Shown here: in pieces, positions 17,652-23,828 of the stretch
How the letters are laid out: every line of letters begins with the position of its first letter
Position numbering within the stretch: position 1 is the first letter of the stretch
DNA from: Haplomitrium mnioides
Lineage: Eukaryota; Marchantiophyta; Haplomitriopsida; Calobryales
Assembly: GCA_049999725.1 (NCBI GenBank)
Contig: JBNGIS010019149.1
Coordinates: forward strand, 1-23,828
Direction: 5' to 3'
Length of the DNA: 23,828 bases
Translations under genes and position numbers: made by a program
Notes under the pieces: generated by a model
Told to the model about the DNA's origin: nothing
Databases searched by the model: none
What the model saw: the letters and a program-made list of their open reading frames with translations, nothing else

Positions 17652-18200
17652 TTCACATACCTTCCGCATCCCTTCCACTTTGAATGTGGGCAGCCCACTA
17701 ACTACCTCTAAGCTTTGCATGCTTCTCAATTGATGTACGTTGACATAGGAAATATGCTTGTGCCATATTACCTCTACATTTGACACAGCTCATGTACCAT
17801 GTACGAACATAGCTTCTATCATTTTAGACATGCTTACATCAAGTGTGAACAATTTTCTGCTTGTGCTTCCATTGGTGATCAGATTGTATTTGTTTCTCCA
17901 ATTCTCAATAAACACACAAGTGAGGTTGAATGTGACCTACATATACTACTCTATAAATTCCAACTAAAATCATGTTTTTTTGAATCCTTGATACATGCAT
18001 AACATCAGATAAGCATTTTGTTTTGCCATTCTCCAACACAATAGGTACACTTCCAATTTTTTGGATAAGATGTGTAGTTGAGTCACATGTCTTGACATAT
18101 CGAGGTGTACTCAAATTCTTGGTCTCTTTAAACAATTCTTTATGGCTTGTTATAAGGTTTGAGCATGCAAAATTCACAAGCCACTTGTCTTCATTGCCAC
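17652..18200 (-). pseudogene. copia element C: protease remnant and gag-pre-integrase
   Basis: The protease active-site block survives as WLVNFACSNLITSHKELFKE, where the family has WL(I/V)D(S/T)ACSNHMT: the catalytic Asp is now Asn. HLIQKIGSVPIVLENGKTKCLSDVMHVSRIQKNMI follows in the same frame (17905-18177). After a frameshift the gag-pre-integrase region reads KLFTLDVSMSKMIEAMFVHG, then EVIWHKHISYVNVHQLRSMQ and VSGLPTFKVEGMRKVCE. The second His of the HHCC module (RLGH/RIGH in relatives) is changed to Tyr. Homology ends at 17652, before the CxxC that should follow. Confidence 0.85.
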
Positions 18201-18315
18201 TTTGTTTTTCATGAACAACAAAGGAGTACCCATGTTACATGACAAATAATATTTCATTGTTTGTCTTGATGGAACGTGCATAGTTCCCCTACATTATGTT
18301 GTCCCTTATGTCATT

Positions 18316-19175
18316 ATGTTTTTTATAACAGTCCCTTGTCATATGACATGGTTTGCCAAAATAAAAATAGTATGTACCTAGATTATAATGTTGGCTTCCA
18401 TCTCTTTGATTATTCCCCCTACCTCTGAATTGACCTCTGCCACCAAACTAATGTGATTGCGATTGTTGTTGTTGGTTCTGTGCACTATTGCTTGAGAAAC
18501 CTCTTCCAAAATCGCTCCTCCCATAACTCTTGCCTCTACTTCTATCCGTATTAGAGTAGAAGGCTTGCTCTTGGTTGCCTTGACTACTTGAGGCTCCTAC
18601 TCCAATGTCAAGTTCCTCTGCAACCAACATTGCGATGAGTTGTGAGAAGGATGTAGCTCTCATGGATGTTTTAAAATGTTTATATTCTTTGCCCAACCCA
18701 TTCAAGCAAACTGCCACCATAGCACTCTCCTTCACATCCTCTTCTACATTTGCCAATTGTTTAGCTAGTGATTTAATTTTCAAAGCAAAGGCATTTACAT
18801 TCAATTTCTCTTTCTATAGATTGAAGAATTCCATCTACAATGTGAGCTTCCTTGCATGTGACATGATTGTATATCTCCCTTTCGTAATATCCCAAGCTTC
18901 TTTGGGTTTCTTTGCTGCAGATACATAACCCATCATTTTGTCAACGATGCTAATGGTGAGTAGGTACAGCAATTTGTGCACTTTCTCAATGTGGATCTTG
19001 AAGATCTGTATTTCTTCACCAAATAGGGCTGGTCCTAACACATGCTCTACTTCATCACATGTGATGAAGTTCCAAAACCCTCTACCTTTAATGAAACTGG
19101 TCATTTTCACATACTAGACTTTGTAATTGTTCTCAATCAGCTTCTCACTTGCAATTTGAGAAATCCCAGCTTCCA
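18316..19175 (-). pseudogene. copia element C: gag with degenerate zinc knuckle
   Basis: The likely start is the ATG at 19175 (MEAGISQIASEKLIENNYKV), followed by a TAG, then MTSFIKGRGFWNFITCDEVE and KKPKEAWDITKGRY. After a stop near 18835 the UBN2-type gag continues as LNVNAFALKIKSLAKQLANV and LNGLGKEYKHFKTSMRA, then a Gln/Ser/Gly-rich tail. The CCHC knuckle reads YYFYFGKPCHMTRDC: both leading Cys are now aromatic, while His and the last Cys remain. Gag would build the particle that houses reverse transcription. Three or more stops make it dead. Confidence 0.88.
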
Positions 19176-20128
19176 TTTTGAATCTTATGAATCAAGTGCG
19201 CTTGCAAGCACAACAATCAATGTACTTCTAGCACAAATTGCCACTATCTACTTAGAGATGAGTTCTCTATTGAACAGAAAAAAATAGTTGGAGTACAAAA
19301 ATCAACACCTCAAGAGATTCCAACATTTGTGTCACCTCTTGTGATCACTTTCAAAATCATTATATGCAGAAGAAGAATTGCCAACATTTGACTTTACTAT
19401 GTGCAAAGGATGAATTCCTGAACTCTCAAAATGTGATATGCAAAAGGAGAACTGCTACGACCTCCTTTGTCAATGTTGCAGTCTTCACAATAATAGGCGC
19501 AAAACATATGAAGGCAGATGAAAAAAAATGCATCTACAACACCTTGCTCGTGTTAAAGAACCGAATAACCAAATATGTGTCAAAGGAACAAGCGTTGATT
19601 GTTGATGAAATATGCTTCAAAGGAATAGACGATGCTTATTGACAAAATATGTGTCAAATGAACATGCAAAATCAGACTCATGATTCCCTTGCGGTCGAAA
19701 TCGCAATGCACCAAAAAAAATTTGTATAGTAGGTAGAAATCAGAATGGCAAGTTGCCATGAGTGCAAGTAGATGACAATCACGAATCAACCCTTTTTCTT
19801 CTTTGATTCTTCTTCAACAAAAACTAAAAACTATCTTCTTTGATTATTCTTCATCAAAAGAGCTCTTTGCCTTCTTCAATTCTTCTTCAGCAAAGACTAA
19901 AAACATCTTCTTCAATTCTGCTCTCCACACTCTTTTGAAGAAAACCTCCTCACAAATCTCTGCTCTTGAATTGACGCTCCTTCTTGGTGAATTATGCTAA
20001 ATTAGAACATACATGCAATTTTTTCACAACCTTAATGCTCTTTGATGGAGCAGAAAAATCCATATCTAATTTCTTTATTTTTTTTCTTTTTCTTCAATTT
20101 TTGTGTCACTTCTTTTTTTCTTGAGCCT
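19176..20128. other. Untranslated leader of copia element C
   Basis: About 950 bp between primer site and gag, long for a copia leader, so it may contain an insertion. A plus-strand frame (19364-19642, 92 codons) lies within it but matches nothing I know. A degenerate ~37-40 bp repeat occupies 19796-19925. Confidence 0.5.
19796..19925. repeat. Degenerate ~37-bp repeat of TTCTTC(T/A)(T/A)TT-type units
   Basis: About three and a half units begin TTCTTTGATT or TTCTTCAATT and contain CTTC(A/T)(A/T)CAAAA or CAGCAAAGACTAAAAA(C/A). The first and third are closest: TTCTTCAACAAAAACTAAAAA against TTCTTCAGCAAAGACTAAAAA. On the sense (minus) strand this is GAAGAA-rich, like many splicing-enhancer or purine tracts. 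Confidence 0.6.
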
Positions 20129-20140
20129 CCTCTGATGCCA
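20129..20140 (-). other. Primer-binding site of copia element C (initiator tRNA-Met)
   Basis: The minus strand TGGCATCAGAGG directly follows the LTR end and matches TGGTATCAGAGC at 10 of 12 positions. It fixes the LTR inner boundary at 20141. Confidence 0.8.
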
Positions 20141-20385
20141 TGTTAAAACATCAAATAAAAAATCACTTTAGACAAAAATGAGATTTATAGGAAGGTTTTA
20201 TTCACTTATAAGGCAAAAATTGTGCCATAAGTTACAAGAATGAGGAGTGCCAATGTGCACCTCCAAATCTGCCCCCATATACCCTAGTCTACAACAAGAA
20301 AAATTATGCTAGCCTTAATTTGAGACTAAGAGAGCCGTTAGATCAACATGGTAGCCTATCTGAGCTCGTAGTCTCAATATTCAAT
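20141..20385 (-). repeat. 5' LTR of copia element C (~243 bp)
   Basis: On the plus strand it starts TGTTAAAACA and ends near CTCAATATTCA. The minus strand therefore begins (TG/CA)TTGAATATTGAGACTACG, AGCTCAGATAGGCTACC. A polyadenylation-type AATAAA lies in GTGAATAAAACC. The motifs GGGGGCAGAT, CTCCT and AATAAAAC are shared in order with the LTR at 21119-21337, so the two elements are related. No second LTR of C was found, so the outer end is inferred. Confidence 0.78.
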
Positions 20386-21118
20386 GAGCAACTTGATGTT
20401 CACGTGTGCACAAGGAAGTACAACTGATGTCACCAATTCTGACTTTCTACCTAGAAATGATTTAAGCATTTAGTTTATTGTTAGAACTTTGACCCTATCC
20501 AACTTATTGCAAGTTCTTTGTTTATCTTCATAAGTGTTTTTTTTCCAATTTTAGAACTCTTAATTTCAAACCATTCATTATCAAGTCTATTTCTCTATCC
20601 ACTAGTCTCTACCTTTTGTCAGGTAGGTAGTCTGCTACCCAACACCGTCATTCAACGAGGTAGCTTGACCGCCACCTTCTGATAGGATGTATAGATGACA
20701 TCATGGCCGATAGTCAATCTATCTCTCTAAAATTTAGCTTTTGAGTCTAGAGTCAAAGTTAGTACCCAACAAAATTTAGTTTCCCCACTAAATATATAAC
20801 ACGTGTCATCTCATTTTTTGACTTTGAATTCATAGAGCCAAAGTTAGAGTCCCATAGCACCCAAGCGTTCATTTTCCTATTGGAACTATTTTCAAACCTT
20901 AGCTTTGACTGTGAAGTCGTAGATTACCATATCGACAATAGAAGTTCTTGTGTAGTATTGTCAACATTTTAGCCTACACTAATTATTAAAACTACTAGTG
21001 AGAGTTTTCCCTAGGTTTGGCCTTCTTAAGATTTCAATTTCGACTTTATAATTGTGCTTGTTATTAGAATCATTATCAGGTGTCTTTTGATAGTTTTATG
21101 GTGGAATCTACTCATGAC
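20386..21118. other. Spacer between two copia elements, no gene seen
   Basis: AT-rich sequence without open frames of interest. There is a short hairpin GGTAG-TCTG-CTACC at 20636-20649 and a CACGTG at 20810-20815. Phrases like (A/G)GTCAAAGTTAG and GCCAAAGTTAGAGTCCC recur loosely. Nothing supports a feature. Confidence 0.4.
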
Positions 21119-21337
21119 TGTCAATAATATTTCACTCCAATGGAACACACAAATCGCATCTAGGGGTGGAGAGAATAATGTGTTTTATTTCACAAGGGCT
21201 CGATGGCCTCAAATTACAACAAGGGGAGGAGTACTCTCTTGCGACTCCAATCTGCCCCCGATATATTACAAACCCTAGCTAAACTAAGTGGGCTTCCATC
21301 TCAGCCTGGCAGCCTATTAGAGCTCAACATTTCAACA
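21119..21337 (-). repeat. 3' LTR of copia copy B (~219 bp)
   Basis: The minus strand begins TGTTGAAATGTTGAGCTC right after a polypurine tract and ends ATTATTGACA. AATAAA is present in GTGAAATAAAACAC. It shares GAGCTC(T/A), ATAGGCT(G/A)CC, GGGGGCAGATT and CTCCT...TTGT with the LTR of element C. The distal end is inferred from the TG at 21119, as no partner LTR is available. Confidence 0.75.
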
Positions 21338-21349
21338 CTCCCCCTCGAG
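21338..21349 (-). other. Polypurine tract of copia copy B
   Basis: The minus strand CTCGAGGGGGAG immediately precedes TGTTGAAATG of the LTR. This is the usual plus-strand primer position and form in copia elements, and it also ends the coding region (SSRGS). Confidence 0.85.
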
Positions 21350-21798
21350 CTCAACATCTGTACACCAAGTTGTTGTCTGAATTTCTACAACTTTTCGGCG
21401 CCCAACGCCTTCGTAAAAATATCAGCAACCTGTCCTTCAGTGCTGATCTACAGCAGATTAATCACCCTGGCCAACACTTTCTCTCTCACAAAATGATAAT
21501 GCACCTCAATGTGCTTTGAACGTGCATGAAAAACATGATTGTTGGCCAATTGAATACTGCTTATATTGTGGCAATGAACCTTCACTGGTTCTTCCACTCT
21601 AACATCCAAATCCTGTAATAATTTCAATAACCACATTACCTCATAGGTGGCCATGGCTGCCCCCCTGTATTCAGCCTATGTACTCGATAAAGCAACTGTA
21701 GGTTGCTTTTTGCTGCTCCAAGCGATTCCAACACTTCCAAATGAAAAAACAAAGCCACTAGTGGACCTCCTATCACTGGCACTTCCTGCCCAATCAAC
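21350..21798 (-). pseudogene. Second copia RNase H and pol C-terminus, a different lineage from the preceding RT
   Basis: Reads DWAGSASDRRSTSGFVFSFG, IAWSSKKQPTVALSST, then a TAG where the family has the catalytic Glu of STEAEY, then AEYRGAAMATYEVMWLLKLL. The frame continues with VHCHNISSIQLANN (family CDN, so catalytic Asp has become His), FHARSKHIEVHYHFVREKV, a stop, ISTEGQVADIFTKAL and the terminal LGVQMLSSRGS. It follows the polymerase frame without a break at its start. It duplicates the function of the RNase H already present upstream and connects directly to the polypurine tract and LTR, so the 3' end of the element belongs to this lineage. Confidence 0.88.
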
Positions 21799-23787
21799 AC
21801 ATGGCCTATTATCTTCAAATATAGTTGTAGGCTCTTGAATGAGAGGTTGGCCTATGTTGGAGTTGATATGGTCAATGAGTTGGCGTAACCAAATGCATTC
21901 TCTACTTGCCTCATACAGAGCTATTATCTCAGCATGGTTTGTAGAGGTGGTAGTAATAATTTGTTTTGTGCTTTTCCATGATATGGCTGTGCCTCCTTTG
22001 AGGAATACATATCCTGTTTGAGATTTGCTGTCGTCGGGGTCAGATAAGTATCCTGCATCAGCATATCCTATCATGTCATGTTTTGCATTTTTCGAGAAGA
22101 ACAGTCCCATGTCTGTGGTTCCCTGAAGGTATCTAAAAATTCTTTTGATGCCATTCCAATGTCGTATAGTGGGTTGGGAACTGTGTCTTGCTAGCAGGTT
22201 TACGACAAAGGCTATGTCCGGTCTTGTTTGATTTGCAAGGTACATTAGTGCCCCTATTGCTGAGAGATATGGTTTTTCAGGTCCCGGTGTTGGTTCTGTT
22301 TCCTTTCTTTTTGAGAACATGTCTTTCATGGGGTCTGATGATCTGATTTCCATTGGAGTGCTCATTGGTTGAGCTTTATCCATGTTGAACTGTTTAAGGA
22401 TTCTGGATGTATAAGTAGATTGATGGATTAGTATCCCATCTTGTAGATGTTCAAACTGTATTCCTAGGCAGAAATCAGGTTCGCCGAGGTCTCGCATTTC
22501 GAATATGTCTTTCAGTTTCTCAATGGTGTCTTTGGCCAGTCGTGGTGTGCCAAAGATGTTAATGTCATCTACATATATAGCCACTATGACGTATTCAAGA
22601 TTTTCTTGTTTCATGAAGAGACATGGTGCTATGTCCTTATTTGTAAAGTTTAAGGTCATCATCTCTGATTTGAATCTTTGATACCAGTTTCTACCGCTCT
22701 GTTTAAGTCCGTACATTGATCGCAGGACTTGTACAGCCATTTTCTGGTCTGATATAGTCGATGATGTCCCATTTGTTGCCATAGATGTCACTTCTACTTG
22801 TATGCCTCTGTTTGGGCGATGTGGGACTAAAGGTCCCTGTTGATGTTTATTGTACATCTTCTTTGCTGGCTGGGCTAAAGGCCCATTATATCGTTGCATG
22901 TTTTGTAGATCATTTGTGGGGACTGAAGGTCCATTGTTGTCATGTGTGCTCAGCAAGTTTGCTGGCCTCATACATGATCTGTCTGCTGTTGTTTGCAACA
23001 TGTCACTCATAGCCTGGCATTTCGTTTTTGTCATAAGGACAGAAGGTCCTTGTTTTGTCATCAGGCTTGTGTATCTTCTTTGGACAGTAGGTCCATCTGC
23101 AGAATTTCGGCCTTTGGAGACAAAAGGTCTCTGTTTACCAGTTTGGTTGTGAGTGACAAAAGGTCTACTCTTCCTTTTCTGGTTGTGTAGGACAAAAGGT
23201 CCATTTTGATATTGCTGGCCTTGAGGGACAAAAGGTCCACTTGCATATTTCTGCTTATGAGGGACAGAAGGTCCAATCTCATTTATTTGCTTCTCCCCTT
23301 CAATGTGGAATGATATCCTAGAGATGAGTTCAGAGGGGGCTTTCATAAAAATTTGAGTGTCAAGTATGCCATATAAGTATGCAGTGATAACATCCATGAT
23401 ATGCATGGTGAGATTGCGTTGGATTGCAAACGCTATCATGTATCGATATGTGATTGTGTCTATGACTGGTGAGTATGTCAGATTGTAGTCTCGTCCAGGG
23501 ATTTGAGTGTATCCTTTTGCGACTAGTCTCGCCTTGTATCTCGTGACTTCTCTTTTTGCATTCCTTTTCTTGACAAATATAAACCGGTAGTCTGTCAGGT
23601 TCATGTCTGGTGTGGCAGGTATGACTGATCCAAATACTTGTCGGTTTATGAGGGAGTCTAGTTCTGAGTGTATGGCATGTTCCCATTGTGGCCAATCTGT
23701 CCTGGATTGTGCATCTTGTACCGATATTGGATTGGGAATGTTATTGTCTATAGTCTGGGATACTGAATAGGCGAACATGTCGTCCAT
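21676..23787 (-). CDS. copia RT-RNase H frame of copy B, 703 codons, with repeat insert and RNase H fusion
   Basis: Copies element RNA into DNA. The frame is open beyond the first Met to the window edge, so the Met at 23787 is internal. Residues 1-150 hold the RT fingers and first palm block (YKARLVAKGYTQIPGRDY, MDVITAYLYG). Residues about 172-345 are a repeat-containing insert. RT resumes with LRSMYGLKQSGRNWYQRF (355-372), the YVDD active site (405-408), LGIQFEH, PYLSAIGALMYLANQTRPDI (506-525) and NGIKRIFRYLQGTTDMGLFF. RNase H follows: GYADAGYLSD (Asp 577), NHAEIIAL (Glu 620) and FEDN (Asp 659). From about residue 661 the frame runs into DWAGSASDRRST of a second RNase H and ends at a TAG at 21676-21678. 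All RT catalytic residues are present, but the insert and fusion make normal activity doubtful. Confidence 0.9.
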   Translation of the reverse strand: MDDMFAYSVSQTIDNNIPNPISVQDAQSRTDWPQWEHAIHSELDSLINRQVFGSVIPATPDMNLTDYRFIFVKKRNAKREVTRYKARLVAKGYTQIPGRDYNLTYSPVIDTITYRYMIAFAIQRNLTMHIMDVITAYLYGILDTQIFMKAPSELISRISFHIEGEKQINEIGPSVPHKQKYASGPFVPQGQQYQNGPFVLHNQKRKSRPFVTHNQTGKQRPFVSKGRNSADGPTVQRRYTSLMTKQGPSVLMTKTKCQAMSDMLQTTADRSCMRPANLLSTHDNNGPSVPTNDLQNMQRYNGPLAQPAKKMYNKHQQGPLVPHRPNRGIQVEVTSMATNGTSSTISDQKMAVQVLRSMYGLKQSGRNWYQRFKSEMMTLNFTNKDIAPCLFMKQENLEYVIVAIYVDDINIFGTPRLAKDTIEKLKDIFEMRDLGEPDFCLGIQFEHLQDGILIHQSTYTSRILKQFNMDKAQPMSTPMEIRSSDPMKDMFSKRKETEPTPGPEKPYLSAIGALMYLANQTRPDIAFVVNLLARHSSQPTIRHWNGIKRIFRYLQGTTDMGLFFSKNAKHDMIGYADAGYLSDPDDSKSQTGYVFLKGGTAISWKSTKQIITTTSTNHAEIIALYEASRECIWLRQLIDHINSNIGQPLIQEPTTIFEDNRPCVDWAGSASDRRSTSGFVFSFGSVGIAWSSKKQPTVALSST
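22753..23274 (-). repeat. In-frame repeat insert within copy B reverse transcriptase (~174 residues)
   Basis: Residues 172-231 are five contiguous 12-residue units: GPSVPHKQKYAS, GPFVPQGQQYQN, GPFVLHNQKRKS, RPFVTHNQTGKQ, RPFVSKGRNSAD (23095-23274, 5 x 36 bp). Less regular units begin GPTV (232), GPSV (247), GPSV (286), GPLA (302) and GPLV (318). At DNA level each unit carries a GGAC-A(A/G/T)(A/G)A-GGTCC-type imperfect palindrome on the plus strand. The insert lies between MKAPSELIS and MAVQVLRSMYGLKQSG, where copia RTs normally have only a short loop. Confidence 0.88.
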
Positions 23788-23828
23788 ATTGGTTTGGTCA
23801 CGTTTCCAGATATGACCAGTAAATGTGC

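Larger units (their letters stand above)
21119..23828 (-). mobile_element. Ty1/copia retrotransposon copy B, 3' part, chimeric
   Basis: Contains, in minus-strand order, the integrase-RT linker (at the right edge), RT with a repeat insert, RNase H, the start of a second and different RNase H, a polypurine tract and a 3' LTR. The right part is of the same family as copy A. The second RNase H and the LTR resemble another copia lineage, close to element C. The 5' half lies beyond the window. It is inactivated by a stop in the second RNase H and further stops downstream. Confidence 0.9.

Noticed and set aside
22785-23190. Plus-strand frames of 65-100 codons
   Set aside because: Shadows of the minus-strand RT repeat insert; they have no domain, and the periodicity explains their openness.
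23095-23274. CRISPR-like or regulatory repeat array with 36-bp period
   Set aside because: The repeats are codons of an open RT frame (12 residues each), with no unique spacers.
1-23828. tRNA, rRNA or other structured RNA genes
   Set aside because: I looked for tRNA-like box sequences and rRNA-type conserved text on both strands and saw none. The only tRNA-related sequences are the retrotransposon primer sites.
1-23828. Copies A and B as the two ends of one element interrupted by the 21 kb between them
   Set aside because: They overlap over 638 bp (both contain the same part of RT), so they must be two copies.

Overview
The window looks like intergenic nuclear DNA from a plant with a large, repeat-rich genome. 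A gymnosperm or another large-genome seed plant would fit, but the sequence does not settle the species. Nothing in it looks like an intact host gene. Nearly all recognisable coding sequence belongs to decayed LTR retrotransposons, and all of it reads on the minus strand. Evidence for a plant: Ty1/copia and Ty3/gypsy elements with initiator-tRNA-Met primer sites, a chromodomain-bearing gypsy integrase, and copia RNase H and LTR types familiar from plants.

Layout, left to right. (1) 1-2140: 5' two thirds of a copia pol (copy A), with an intact integrase DDE triad and cut by the left window edge inside RT. (2) 2141-5490: unassigned; a GC-rich, internally repetitive block (2490-3885) rich in ACGT motifs, then a purine-rich stretch. 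(3) 5491-6333: AT-rich, unassigned. (4) 6334-7045 and 12246-about 12357: an ancient tandem array with a 37-bp unit, split by (5) 7046-12245: a complete but dead 5.2-kb chromovirus-type gypsy element with both LTRs, PBS, gag, PR, RT, RNase H, IN and chromodomain. (6) 12780-13423 and 17652-20385: two pieces of another copia element (C), with its 5' LTR on the right, separated by (7) an unassigned 4.2-kb block that replaces the integrase core. (8) 20386-21118: unassigned spacer. (9) 21119-23828: 3' part of a second element related to A (copy B), cut by the right window edge.

The most unusual material is in copy B. Its RT reading frame carries an in-frame insert of about 174 residues, partly built of 12-residue repeats, between two conserved RT blocks, yet stays open for 703 codons. 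The frame then fuses one copia RNase H to the start of a second RNase H of a different copia type, whose LTR resembles that of element C. This looks like a recombinant retrotransposon. Copy A shares the repeat insert: positions 1-638 and 23191-23828 differ at about 29 sites by my count, so the insert is a family feature and not a one-off.

The 37-bp array keeps its unit length although its sequence has diverged strongly. Removing the gypsy element and one target-site copy rejoins exactly one 37-bp unit, which independently supports both calls. Domain calls come from motifs read by eye. No database search was run.
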